Notes under the pieces: model-generated
Told to the model about the DNA's origin: nothing
Seen by the model: only the letters and a program-made list of their open reading frames with translations
The model's database searches: none
From: Quillaja saponaria
Lineage: Eukaryota > Streptophyta > Magnoliopsida > Fabales > Quillajaceae
DNA: 64,000 nucleotides
Assembly: GCA_029379385.1 (NCBI GenBank)
Contig: CM055611.1
Location: 6,758,001 to 6,822,000, forward strand
Direction: 5' to 3'
Part shown: positions 37,945 to 50,900 of the stretch, piece by piece
Numbering within the stretch: the first letter of the stretch is position 1
Layout of the letters: each line of letters begins with the position of its first letter
Program-made: the position numbers and the translations under genes

Positions 37945-39340
37945 CTTGGGAAAATAGGGATTTGAGGAAACATTAATAGAAAGGGAGGAAGAAAGAGAAG
38001 AATAAGTAGAAAAGCAAGAATTCGGGGAAAAGTTAACAAAATTATTGTTTGAAAAACATGCAAATATGCAATTCAATTTGAATTTGTTAAAAGATGCTTA
38101 AACCAGTATATAACATGCTTATATATAGGTTACAATAAAACCTTAGGATGTAAATATAAATAATATAAAATCTAAAAGCATACTAGTAAATATATACTAC
38201 TAAATAAGTCCCTAAATTCTAATTTTACAAAATAAAAATATAACTTAACAAATAATCAATTTCTAAATGGTAATAATCTCATTCTCCATCATTCTCCTAT
38301 TATTAGAAAAAAAAAAAAAAAACTCAACCTCGAGTTTATTGTAAGGGGAGATAAGGACCTTAGGAATAAAATCTAGCAGCAAGGTCGGAGGTAGCAGTAG
38401 AAAAAACTTAGCACTGAGAACTTTTTCATATACCGTGAACACTTAGAACTACAATACTATGATGAAAAAATCAATGTGCTTAACATCTGGAATATGGGAA
38501 ATCTCAACAACATGCTCTAAAACTATGCTGCCTACTCTAGAATGTTAGCTGGCCCAATCATAGTTGCAACTATATATAATCCATCAGTAGTAGCTCTAGA
38601 ATGTCAGATGTCCCAATCATAGCTGCAACTATATATAATCCGTCGGTAGTAGCTCTAGAATGTCAGATGGCTCAATCATATCTACAACTCTAACCTCACC
38701 ATAATCCATGTCAAATAACTCATGAACATTCCCAACTTTAGGGTCCTAATGCTTAGCTTCCAATGGAGAAGCAATAGGCTCAAACGGTAGCTCTTAGATA
38801 AAGTCATCTACATGGTTATGATGGTCATTCTTTAGTATGTTTGACACTCCATCATCAATGCCAGCTTTATCAACATATTTTTCTATTGTATCGATCTCTT
38901 CATCTTATGCTTTTGGTTATGACAAGTCAAATTCCTTGCCTAAATGTTCAATCTTTGGTTTTGGAGGAGTGGGCTCCACGATTTCTTGTAAAACACTGGT
39001 AGGTACTTCCAGGGATTAAGGGTTGGACTTTACAATGGCTGACTCAGGTTTAGGTTTTGGTTTGTGAATAATAGGTGTAGGTTTGGATAGACCCAAAGTG
39101 CACATAGAATTCATATTTTGTTGAAACTTGTCGACGTGGCTGGGAGCATATTCATTAATAGATTCTACAGTATCATGATTGTTTAGTTAAGAAAGGCACC
39201 AGGATTCTATTACAGTTGTTGGGAATGGGTGTAGGCAAGCTGGTCATAATTAAGATAATAAGTCAATGCATCGACAAACTTAACCAAATAATACCCATTC
39301 TTCTAATGTTCCAATTGAATAAAAACCAAACCTGAGGTAA
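37945..39340 (-). mobile_element. Older LTR element, 3' part (host of the Athila insertion)
   Basis: 37945-38262 matches 60380-60690 in the same orientation, sharing 'gatttgaggaaa', 'aatagaaaggga', 'catgcaattcaatttt/g', 'aaatctaaaagc' and 'actaaataagtc'. On the minus strand, protein-like sequence approaches it from 39340 down: YYLVKFVDALTYYLNYDQLA, PTSVLQEIVEPTPPKPKIEH and VGNVHELFDMDYGEVRVVDM, broken by stops. I read this as the end of the internal region followed by the 3' LTR of a minus-strand element. The family is not identified. Exact LTR edges are not resolved. Confidence 0.5.
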
Positions 39341-40803
39341 TGATAAGTTCAATAAAAAACTTATATTACATCATATTGTGTATTCATTTTAGCTAGGTTC
39401 TTGAGTTTTGTATTATGAATTGTTTAGGTTTAGCTTAGTTTGTAGATAAATTTATATTGCATTAAAATGTCATGTTTTTAGTTATTATTGCTTAGAATTT
39501 ATCTTTTTAAATAAGAGTTCTATTCCTATTAAACTTTGATTATATGTTTTGAAGGTACAAGCTTCAAGAAGTCCTTTTTGAAGACCAATTGCTTAAGAGA
39601 TAAGATTTTAGCTCGTTAGATGCCTAGGCCATGAAGAACCAAGGATGCAGCATTGAAAAAGCTCAACCAAAGATGTCTGCCATTGGGGCTCTAGAAAATG
39701 GGTGCTAAGGAGCCCTGCTTTCGACCAAAGAATTGCAAAGTCAGAGGCTAGGGTGCCAAGGTGCTAGGAAGTGGGTGCTAGGGTGCCAAAATCCTGCGGC
39801 TGGGGTGCCCAACATCTTGCAAAGACTCTTGTTTTATCCGAAAAAAAATCCTGGGACGCTAGCTCGATAAAGCTATTCCAAATTGGACTCTAACTTATGA
39901 TTTTTGAGGCTTATAAAGAGAAAGGGCTTAGGGATTCTAAACACACAATAGAGCAAGGGATTTATGTAGATATAAAGTTAATTGAGAGTGCTTGGAGCTA
40001 GAGAAGCAAGGGATTTTGAAGAGCTTGGAGACCGACATCTTCCTAGTTTTCTCTTATTCCTTCTTTCCTTTTAATTTTTTTGTATGTTCTTAATGATTTG
40101 CTTAGCTATAGTCATGTTTGCATCTGGTAGCATGAACTAAATCCTTTTTCTAGGATTATGATGGAACTCATATGTAGTTTGATTTAATTTTATTTATGGA
40201 TTGCTTAGGGTTTGATATTATTATTTATGTCATTCTATGTTCATTGCTTCTAATTGCTTGATCACCAATTAGATAGATTCGGTAATTTAGAGGAGCCTTG
40301 ACTAAGGGAATCTAGGTTAACCTTGAATGATATAACACATGTTCGAATTCATTCACTTAGTTGGTTGAATTTGGTTTGCATATAGGATCAACATATACCT
40401 ATATACCGTGTGTAGCCAAATTAGGTTTGTTCTTAATGAACCTTGCTTAATTCAATTCTCATAGACATATAGTGAATTGATTAACTAAGATATGAATTAT
40501 AAGCAATTCGAAAGATACTTATAATTAACTTGGAACCCTAGATTAATAACATAGAACCGTAGGTTAATAACATAATATCATAACTAAGCATGAGAGGATA
40601 AAGGCAAGTCAAGTGAAGTGTGAGGGGAAATTATAATCCTAGGTTTTCTCTACATAATCTCAAGTATTCAATTGTCTGGATAAAGTTGGAGTTGGTAAAT
40701 TTTAATACTTGGCTAGATAGAATTAATTTCTCTTGGGAACGATACTTAACTTACCCCTTTATTACTTGTTTAAACGATACATGAGCTTAAGTAGTATTTT
40801 TCA
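39341..40803 (+). repeat. Athila 5' LTR
   Basis: Begins tgataagttcaat and ends gtatttttca. It aligns along its length with 57158-58653. It lacks about 53 bases present in the other LTR at about 58460-58513. A G-rich block at 39690-39815 repeats a 'gctagggtgcc' motif. The end could instead be 40809 (cacttaca). Confidence 0.85.
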
Positions 40804-40815
40804 CTTACAAGTCTT

Positions 40816-40832
40816 TGGCGCCATTGTCAGGA
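40816..40832 (+). other. Athila primer-binding site (tRNA-Asp type)
   Basis: tggcgccattgtcagga matches TGGCGCCGTTGCCGGGGA, the complement of the plant tRNA-Asp 3' end, except for three transitions. It lies 12 bases after the LTR. This primer choice is typical of the Athila lineage. Confidence 0.85.
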
Positions 40833-40909
40833 AATTATTCTGTTCTTGTTAATATTAATACCATCCAATTCTAGTTTTAATTTAGATTTTTCTTTTCTAT
40901 TTCAAGTTT

Positions 40910-42200
40910 ATGCAAAGAACTCGTACCTTGAAAGTTGTTCCTTTTGATCTTGAGATCAAAAAAGACAATTCGAAGACTTCGAAAGGAGAACCAGTAAGAT
41001 ACTTTGCAAAATCTAATAATGGCTGACAAAGAAGAGCCTAAGGCCTTGAGGGACTATGTTGTCCCCTTAGTCGAAGGCCTTCATTCAAGCATCCAACGAT
41101 AGGTAATTCAAGCTAATAACTTTGAAATTAAGCCCGGCCAGATTCAAATGATCCAACAAATGGCACAATTTGTTGGCCTTCCAAACAATGATCTGAATGC
41201 CCATCTGGTGATGTTCTTGGAGTTGTTCAAAACTTTCAAGAGCAATGACGTTTTTGATGATGCTATTTGTTTATGGCTTTTCCCTTTCTCACTTCGAGAT
41301 AATGCGAGAAGTTGGTTATACTCCTTGCCATCCCACTCCATCATTACATGGATGAACTTAGCTCAAAAGTTCTTCGCAAAATTCTTTCCAACAGCTAAAA
41401 CAGCTAAGTTACGAAATGAAATCACCTCATTCATGTTGAAGACCAAGAATCTCTCTATGAAGTGTGGGAAAAATACAAAGACTTGTTGAGGCAGTGCCCT
41501 TACCATAGCATTTGGAAGTGGCTACAAGTCCAAACCTTCTAAATGGTTTGGTTAGCCAAATAAGAACCACCATTGATGTCGTAGCTGGCGGCGCATTAAT
41601 AGGAAAGTCTATTAATGAAGCTTATGAGCTGTTGGAAGCAAAGGCTTTAAGCAATTATCAATGGCCATCTGAGCGACTTGTAACTCGCAAAGTAGCTGGG
41701 GTATATGAGTTAGACACCCTGACTGCCTTAATGGCATAAGTGGCTGATCTAGCTAAAAGATTTGATACTCTTAGGTTCCGACAGTCAAGAATCAAGATTA
41801 TGGCTTGCGAAATATGTGGAGATGGTTATAGTAGTGACCAATGCCCAAACACCAAAGTAGTGCAATATGTGGGCAATTATAATAGGCAAAACAACCCTTT
41901 CTCCAACATTGATAACATGGGATGGAGAAACCATCCTAATTTTAGTTGGAACAATCAAGTGACTTCAGATACTGCAAAGCCTAACTACCTTCTTGGCTTT
42001 TCAACCACAAGCAAGACCAGTGGCTACACTTGAGAAAAAGCCATCTTTGGAGGACATGTTCATGCAATACATGTCTAGGACTGATACAATGATCCAAAGT
42101 CAAACGGCTTCTTTAAGAACTCTTAAGACACAAATAGGCTAGCTAGCTAATGCCCTGACAAATAGGCCTCAAGGTGCCTTCCCTAGTGACACCTGAGCCT
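40910..42200 (+). pseudogene. Athila gag (broken)
   Basis: Starts MQRTRTLKVVPFDLEIKKDN at 40910 and meets a stop near 41020. The capsid part follows at 41148-41489: FVGLPNNDLNAHLVMFLELF, then LFPFSLRDNARSWLYSLP and WMNLAQKFFAKFFP. That is the standard retrotransposon gag core (L-F-P-x-S-L-R-D-x-A-x-x-W). A frameshift near 41480 leads to the next segment (41512-41739), where GALIGKSINEAYELLEA is readable. At 41800-41860 the nucleocapsid reads CEICGDGYSSDQCP, a single zinc-knuckle-like motif with Tyr-Ser at the usual His region. Gag would form the particle. Several stops and frameshifts separate the parts. Confidence 0.85.
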
Positions 42201-42429
42201 AATGCAAGAAAGGATAAAGACTAATGTAAGGCCATCACCCTTAGTAGTGGTAAGACAATAGAGGAGCCGAATAAACAAGCTAAAGTTATGAATAAACCAA
42301 TTAAAGTAGATTCTTCAATTAAGAAGAAAGAGGAAAAAGATTAAACTAATAAATCTATTTTGCCTACTCTTTCACTAACCCTTTTCTTAAAGATTCCAAA
42401 AGAATAATCTTGACAAGTAATTCCAAAAG

Positions 42430-42974
42430 TTCCTAGAAATGTTCAAAAAGCTCCACATCAGCATACCATTTGCTGAACCTTTAGAACAAATGCCGAGCTA
42501 TGTCAAGTTCATGAAGGACATCTTGTCCAAGAAGAAGAGGTTAGGTGAGTATGAAACCGTTACTCTCATTAAAGAATGTAGTGCTGTACTACAAAAGAAA
42601 CTCCCACCAAAGTTAAAGGATCCAGGTAGTTTTACTATCCCTTCTACTATTGGAACTCAATTTTTTGGTAAGGCTTTATATGATATAGGAGCTAATATTA
42701 ATTTAATGCCTTTGTCTATATATTAAAAATTGGGTTTAGGGGAAGTTAAGCCTATATCAGTTACATTGCAACTAGCCGATAAGTCTTTAACCTATCCAAA
42801 AGGAATAGTAGAGGATGTGTTAGTGAAAGTTGATTTAATTGATGTTTCCTACTAATTTTATTATGCTTAACATGGAAGAAGATAGAGAAATCACTATCAT
42901 TCTTGGAAGACCTTTCTTAGCTATAGGTAGAACCCTAATTGATGTGCAAAAATGTGAAATTACTATGAGGGTTC
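42430..42974 (+). pseudogene. Athila aspartic protease region (interrupted)
   Basis: 42439-42726 is open and reads LHISIPFAEPLEQMPSYVKF, KLPPKLKDPGSFTIPSTIG and ALYDIGANINLMPLSIY. The active-site segment in Athila-type elements is usually D-L-G-A-S-I-N-L-M-P, so D-I-G-A-N differs at two positions. A stop follows. Another frame carries EEDREITIILGRPFLAIGRT, the distal protease block. The frame is then cut at ITMRV by the solo LTR (42975-45384) and resumes on its far side with QEQEVTFNVFNAMKF. Confidence 0.85.
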
Positions 42975-44970
42975 TGTCACACCCCTCAAGGAGGCATGAC
43001 TGGCTGGAAGATTAGATAACCAAACCTCCGTAACCTTGGCTTCAAAACAAATTAGCAAACATGGTTCTTGACCCAACTTAAGAATAAAAATAACTTTATA
43101 AAATAACTTTACTTAAAAGTTGTTCTCTATAACAAATAACAATTTACTGAAATTTTCGGTAGAGGTTCCCTATAATATGGAACATGCCTCAAAATACTAA
43201 CAAGTGGTCCTGATTTCACAAAACAACACAGCTACAAACAACTAAACTATTACAACAAACAAAATTAAACACCCTAAAGTTTTTAATGTGACTGCAAACT
43301 TGCATCATTGACTTCAAGTCTGAGATTCTGGAGGATACCTTGTTGTACTTTGTCGGCAGGTCACGAGCTCAATGACGCCCTATACTGCACCCTTGTCATT
43401 AAAAAAAATCACGAGAGGGATGAGTCCTATGGACTCCGTGAGTGAAAAATCATACCCAAAGGGTACTAGCATCACTCAATACCAGCATATAACATATATA
43501 GTCAATTAGCATCACATGACAATGTTCACGTCTTCATTCAAAATTATACATACACGTTAATATTCACTATAAATTCACAACTTACATGATTCATTGGTTC
43601 ACAAATTAATTGAAGTAATCATAACAAACAAGCAAACAAAGGGTCAACAAGTAACTCAGCCCCGCATAATAATATCACCCCCTGCGGGGCATTTACATGC
43701 CCGCACAACAAATTAATCTCCGTACATAATTTATCCCACTGGAGTTGAGCACTCAAATAAAAAAAAAATTTATCATAATCATAACATTTCATAATTTCAA
43801 ATCAGAATCTCCTAGGTGCACTTGGATTTATTTATTTATTTTTTATTTCGAAGATAAAATCCATTTTTCATAAAAATTCTCACTTTGTTAGCCCTTATCA
43901 ATCATAAACAATAACAAACAAGCATAATTCAAATAAATCACTAAGATACTATATTTACTCATTTTTTTCCATATGTCATGCATATTCAAATACACATATA
44001 ATTACACCTAATAATCTAGCCCCTAAAAGCAGCAATTAACCACTCATCCTTTACCAATTTTACTCATCACTCCCTCTTGTGTTCCCGTGTGTCGTTGGCT
44101 CAACCACAACTTCTGGAGCTACAACTAAATTTTTTTCAAGCATTACTTAGTTTATCATTTTTATAAGTTATAACATTTTAATTACTAAACTTATATATAT
44201 ATATATATATATCAACTTCTATGTGTTTCTTGGAAATAAATTCTTTTAGGCATTTTAATAAATACCTTTTAGAAAACTTGATTTCATATCATATACGTAT
44301 ATATTATTTATATACCTATCAAGAAATCAATGTTAACTCATACTTTCAACATTTCTCATTTTTCTCACATTAAATCCAAATTAAGTTAATCTTTTTAAAA
44401 TCAACCAAGGGCTTAGATCATGACATTTCTTCTTGCTTGATACCAAAAAAATAAAATAAAAAATCAACGTAGTAAATGCCAAATTGAAATCATGCCAAAA
44501 CTTCAAAATTTATTCTTTCCAAGGTATGATGCCTATGAAACTCTAGGTGTGCTACCTTGATCATCTCTCTTTTTCTACTTTTAATATACAACTAATTTGA
44601 AAACCTTAAAGTTGTTATTCACACAGCCCATGACACATAAGATTTTTTTCCCATTGCTTTTCTTTTGTTCCCATAACAAGCCCCAAATCTCTAATTTTAT
44701 AGACTTTCATATAAAATCATAGTATCCAAACAGTCCTAAAATACATTCTTTGACCTCCCAAGCTTGTTTTTGCTTTAGAATTTATGGTGCTGATTTGGTT
44801 CTGGAAACACATACGTGTATATATATATATATTAATTTAGTTTTCTTGCTTATTATTATTATTGTTATTATTATTTTTTTCACACTTGTGGCCACAGTAT
44901 TAAAATTTACACAAGTACATTTTAAATTTTGACTTAACCAATAATATGGTGAAAATAAATTCCTATTTAC

Positions 44971-45023
<53 letters not shown>

Positions 45024-45384
45024 CATATGTAAGTATTTATTTATTTCAATTACTTGCATTTATTTTTATGATCATGAGTTACCAGAAATTGTTCAAATTT
45101 ATATTTTAATATCAGATTGTAACATATTCAATTATAATATTATTTATTTAATTAATTTATTTTTAACAACTATAATTTACCTATAATTTACATATTATGT
45201 CTGAAACTTAATTTTACGATATCGAGCAATGACAATCTACTTATATTTATATTTATATATATATATATATATATAAAAGTTTTTGTTTACTTAAATTTTA
45301 CTTCACATAAAATTCTATTGACTTAACCAAAATAAATTACGCACAAATTTCCTAAAACGTAAGTTAAATTATCGGGTTATAACA
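42975..45384 (+). mobile_element. Solo LTR (about 2.4 kb, probably Tekay/Del-like gypsy) inside the Athila protease-pol region
   Basis: Starts TGTCACACCCCTC and ends GGGTTATAACA, with the TG...CA ends of an LTR. It is flanked by a perfect 5-bp direct repeat, ggttc, at 42970-42974 and 45385-45389. Removing it restores the reading ITMRV-QEQEVTF of the Athila protein. There is no internal region or second LTR next to it, so it is a solo LTR left by recombination. The family name is inferred from LTR length and the TGTCACACCCC start. (TA)n tracts lie at 44976-45017 and elsewhere. Confidence 0.85.
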
Positions 45385-47942
45385 GGTTCAAGAGCAAGAG
45401 GTAACATTTAATGTTTTTAATGCTATGAAATTTCCTTCCGACTATGAAGAATGTTTTGCTTTTGAGGGTAAATGAAATAACTCAAGAGGTATTTTTAGAT
45501 AACCATCCTATTAACCCTTTTGAAGCAGCTATAATTTCTAGTACTAATAGAGAAGATGATGATTTTGTTGAGTGCATGAAATTATTAGATACTTCACCTT
45601 TCATAGCGAGATCAAACCTCAAGTTTGAATCTCTTGACATTCCGGCTTCTACACCTTCGACTTCCAAGCCATCTATTGAAGAGCCACCTACATTAGAGCT
45701 AAAGTCGTTGCCACTACATCTAAGGTATGCTTTTATTAGTCCATCATCTTCTTTGCCTATTATTATTTATGCTACTCTTACTAATATGCAGGAATAGATA
45801 CTTCTTCGTGTACTAAGAGAACACAAAAAGGCACTAAGATGGACCATAGCCGACATCAAAGGCATAAGCCCTTCGTTTTGCATCCATAAAATTTTGATGA
45901 AAGAAAATCAGAAACCTACCATTGAAAATCAAAGGCAGCTTAATCCAATTATGAAAGAGATAGTTAAGAAGGAAGTGACAAAGTTGCTAGATAAGGGCAT
46001 CATATACCCCCCATCTCAGATAGTTCATAGGCAAGTCCAATTTAGTGCGTATCAAAGAAAGGAAGGATGACAGTTGTGGCTAACATCAAGAATGAGCTAA
46101 TCCTTACAAGGACAATGACCGTATGGTATGTATGTATGGACTACCGCAAGCTTAACAAAGCCACAAGGAAAGACCACTTTCCTCTTCCTTTTATTAATCA
46201 AATGCTTGATCAGTTGGTAGGTAAGCAATTTTATTGCTTTTTAGATAGTTATTCGGAGTATAACCAAATAGCTATAGCCTCAGAGGACCAAGAAAAGACC
46301 ATTTTTACTTGTCCCTATGGCATCTTTGCTTTTAGAAGGATGTCATTTGGTCTTTGTAATGCACCTGCCACTTTTCAAAGATGCATGATGGCTATTTTTA
46401 CTGACATGGTAGAGCATAGTCTTAAGGTGTTCATGGATGATTTTTCTATTTTTAGGGACTCTTCTGATAGTTTTATTCATAATTTAAATTGTGTGCTTAA
46501 ACGATGTGAAGAGACTAATTAGGTATTGAATTAGGAAAAATGTCATTTTATAGTAAAAGAAGGGATTGTCTTAGGACATAAGGTGTCAAGCAAATGTATA
46601 GAGGTGTATAAGGCTAAGATTGAAGTAATAGAGAAACTCCCACCACCTAGTTCAGTTAAAGGTAATAGATGTTTTCTAAGGCATGCAGGCTTTTATAGGC
46701 GGTTCATTAACGACTTTTCAAAAATTTCAAAACCGCTATGTCACCTTTTATAAAAAGACACTTCCTTTGCTTTTGATGAATCATGTCTAGTTGCATTTTT
46801 CAAGTTGAAACAGAGATTAATTACTGCTACTATAATTGTTATTCCTAATTAGAACTTACCCATTAAACTTACGTGTGATGCTAGTGACTATGCGGTAGGT
46901 GCAGTATTAGGACAATGTAAGAATAAGATCTTTCACTCTATTTATTATGCTAGTAAGACATTGGCTGGAACTTTGCTCAATTACATCACCACTGCAAAAG
47001 AATTGTTAGCAGTAGAGTTTGCTTTAGATAAATTTCGTTCTTATCTTATTGGAACATAAGTTATTGTTTATATTGACCACTCGGCTATTAAGTATTTGAT
47101 CGACAAAAAAGATGCGAAGCCCAGGTTGATTAGATGGATACTCTTACTCAAATATTTTGACTTGAAGATTAGAGATCAGAAAGGAATGGAAAACCAAGTG
47201 GCAGATCAACTATCAAGGTTGGAAGGTGGTAAGAAAATTGTTAATCAAACCTTGATCAATGAGAATTTCCAAAATGAACAACTCTTTCAGGTTGATCATC
47301 CAAAGTTACCATGTTATGTTGATTTTATTAATTATATTGTGAGTAAAGTTTTTCCTCTTGATTTGACTTTCCAATAATTTTATTTTTATTTTTACATGAT
47401 GTCAAATATAATGTATGGGATGACCATTTCTTGTTTAAGCAATATACTGATCAGATTCTTAGAAAGTGTGTCCCGAAGGAAGAAATTCAAAGTATACTTT
47501 AGCATCGCCAATCCTCACACTATGGTGGGCATTTTGGAAAAGAGTGAACTATAGAAAAGTCTTCCAATCAAGTTTTATTGGTCCTCTTTATTTGAGGATG
47601 CTAATAATTTTGTTACTACTTGTGATTGGTGCCGAAGGATGGCCAACATCCCAAAAACATGAGATACCTTTGAACAACAATCTTGAAGTGGAGATTTTTG
47701 ATGTATAGGGAGTTGACTTCTTGGGTCCCTTCCCATCCCCATACAACAATCATTATATCTTGATAGTAGTGGACTATGTTTCCAAAAGGGTAGAAGCAAT
47801 AGCTTTGCTAACAACTGATTCAAAAACTGTGATGAACTTCCTCAAGACAAGAATATTTACTCGATTTAGCCCTAGAGCTATTAGTGATAAAGGTTCCCAT
47901 TTTTTTGACAAGCACTTGAAGGCCCTTTTATACAATCACACA
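45385..47942 (+). pseudogene. Athila pol: reverse transcriptase, RNase H and truncated integrase
   Basis: After the solo LTR the linker reads EEPPTLELKSLPLHLRYAFI (45690-45740), the usual Athila segment before reverse transcriptase. RT at 46067-46522 has VCMDYRKLNKATRKDHFPLP, FRRMSFGLCNAPATFQRCMM and the catalytic FMDDFSI (near 46430). RNase H follows with TCDASDYAVGAVLGQ and YASKTLAGTLLNY. In the integrase, SSHYGGHFGKE and CDWCRRMANIPKT are the HHCC finger. The core has GVDFLGPFPSPYNNHY (first Asp) and RAISDKGSHFFDKH (second Asp). The sequence is then cut at KALLYNHT, before the catalytic Glu. At least six stops interrupt the whole, so no working enzyme is made. Confidence 0.9.
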
Positions 47943-50900
47943 TGTTATAATCTGATATCTTTGTGTGTGTTAAAAAAAAAAAAATTAATTCTTTTACTTT
48001 GAACAAATTAGTGTAACTCTTGATTGTAAGTAAATTATATAGATGCAATTAAATTAAATCATGATTGATTCGAAGCTTAATTTTATATTGTGTAAATATT
48101 TATGTGAAGCACATGTATAAATCAAGTGAAACTAGATTAAATAAACATTTATATATATATATATAATCGAGGAATTACTACGCACCACATAATTTTAACA
48201 CCTTGACTTTATCTTTATTTCTTTTTCAAACTTTATCTCATTTTCTTTATTTTTATTTCTTTTTTATTCCATTTTTCTATTGCACCGATTTTCTTCCATT
48301 CTACCGCCTTATCCCCTATTTTTCTGGAAGTTTCTCCATTTCTCTTGGCCATTCCGACTCTATTCGAGAGTTCACCCCATTCTCTTGTTCTTGTGGTGGT
48401 TTAGTAATCCTCTTATTACTGCCTAGTCTAGATTCCAGCTCTTTGGGTTCCTTAAATTCAATCCCTTCTATTCTGTTGTAACTGCTTGAGTTTATACTTC
48501 TCTTTTACTTCCACGGTATAGGATTATGGGTTAGGATTCTTCATCTAGTGGGCATTTGAGTCATGGGTATTACTCTCCAAGTGCAAAAGTAAGGCGTCTC
48601 TCCACCTAAGAGTCTATCTACCTTATGCTTTTATTTTCATAGATTCTAGCCTGCTTCTTGTTCATTTTCATAACTTCTTCATCTGAGTCACAACTGCTAT
48701 CTGAACTTGGTTAGAATGTCCTCTTGAAATGAAAACGAAGAACATCAAGCTGAACTTCTAATTTTATAAGCAGAGCATAAAGAGGTTAGACCCTTTATCT
48801 AAGTTCTTTCAATTTCCTATAAGTTTTTCTCTGTTTTCCTTCTGAAACATAAAGTTGAATGAAATCTAACAATTTTCAATGTCAAGGTATAGAAAGCTTT
48901 CAATGATGCTTACTTTAACTATCAATGCATACATAAACTACTGGTCACAATATTTACATACAAGCTATTTCCTTGATGTCAATTTGTTTTGTAAGAATTA
49001 TATATAGGAAAACTAGGACTTTAGCACTTGCAACCAGTTTGTCACAGCTAGAGCAGGAGAAAGAAAACCAAAGTTGGAAGCATCAAAATCCAAGCTGCTG
49101 AAGAATCAATATAACCATCATACATGGGTAGATGAGAACATATACTCCCATATAACAAGGTGGTGCCTAATAATCAGAGTAAGTATTATTAAATGCTTTC
49201 ATTAGGTTGTTGTTAGGTGACTTAGTGTGATTCTTTAGTGTTAGGAGTACATTATCCTAACCTGACTTGGACTTAACTGAATTACACATAGATTACTTCG
49301 ATTTTCAAATTTTAGGCATATCTCCTTTATTATCAAAATAATCACATTTAGTAAGTGAATAAATATATTACAAAATGGATTAATTGGGAACAAAATGAGT
49401 TAACCTGTAAACAAATGAGAGGTCTTTGTAGGTTTTGAATATAAAAAGTCTTGGTGCTTGAAGAATTAATTTAGAAGGCATGTGCATGTTTATGAACTCA
49501 TACATATGAATTAAGAGTTAAACATGTTAACTACGTGTTCGATAAAATCCTTCAGAGAAACTTAATGTTAATATATATATAAAAATTGATTTACATAGGT
49601 TTCATTAATTAGTTAAATAGTTAATTAGGAATCATGGAACTTGACCATGCTAATGCTAACTATAGAATTGGGATTCTTAGATCTTTGTTATTAGAGACTA
49701 ATTGAATTTGAATAAAAGTTTATGAACGAAAGTAGAGAATAGTTGGTTAATATTATGACTTAAAGATTTAATGAAATTGAGTAGTGAGTATGGGCATAAG
49801 ATGTTATTGGTGAGAAGAAATGTTGAAAGTGAGAGTTGAATGTTTTTTTTTAAGGGATACATGGCAGATTTCATGGGTGAGAGAAATTCAGTATTTCGAG
49901 TGTCTTCGGGGATGAATTAAATTAAGAACTTAAAATAAAAAGTGTAGCTTAGGATCTTGAGATATTGTCCTACAAAATTTCGTAGCTTGATTCCAAAAAT
50001 GTTGTGATTTATAGTTGTTAGACTTTGGTTAGGTCAGACAGGATTCGTACTGCCCTGTTTTTGGTTCATGTAAGAAATTGAGTGGGTTATTGACAGATTT
50101 TAGGAAAAGTTTCTAAATAATAAATATTTATATACTTGTCTAATGTATTGATATACAAATCTAAAAATTACAAATGATATACCATTATAAATCTACATAT
50201 TTCTAGTATTTTATAAATTTTACGAAAATGGATTTGAAATTTTCTAGATAAAGATATGACTGTTAAAGTGGACACTGGTCCAAACCCTAAGTTTGGGCAG
50301 TTTCAACATTCCTAACTCACCAAGTGCTTTCCATCTTTTCTAATGGTTTCTCCTACCCTATGCTTTGTCAAGACACTTAAATAATTTTTCATTATTAACC
50401 TTATTACCTAAAGTCCAATTCATATTAAGTGACATGTAATAGCTTAATGAAAAATTTACATAAAAAACCTATATAAATTGAGATATAAGCTTAGTAATTA
50501 AAAGATTATAACAATAACGTTATGAACTAAATATTATTTGGGTATATGAATTTCAGTTTCGAATGCTAATGTGGACCTGATGAGATGCGTGGACGATAGT
50601 GTGAGTGACTAATAGAATCGGTTACAGGTGAGTGGTTAATTGCTGCCTTTAGGGGCTAGATTAATATGTTTAATTATATGTTTAATGAATATACATGATA
50701 TATGAATATAAGCAAGTAGAGTACTTCAGTAATATATTTAAATTATGTTGTTTGGTATTGATTGTTTGATATTGACATTGGTTGTGGTTGATTAGGGCCA
50801 ACAAAGTGAGCTTTTTATGAAAAATGATTTTTTTCTCCGAAATTAAAAGTCTAGGTGCACCTAGGATACCCTGATTTAAAATCATGAGAAATTCTGATTC

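Noticed and set aside
44976..45017. Long TA runs as replication origins or CRISPR-like repeats
   Set aside because: They are simple dinucleotide microsatellites inside an LTR. There are no spaced repeats of CRISPR type anywhere in the window.
42975..45384. DNA transposon with CTGT...ACAG inverted ends and a 3-bp duplication
   Set aside because: The TG...CA ends with a perfect 5-bp ggttc duplication and the LTR-like length explain the insertion better as a solo LTR.
48203..48481. 92-codon Phe/Leu/Ser-rich ORF
   Set aside because: It falls in the inverted LTR, is low complexity and has no motif.
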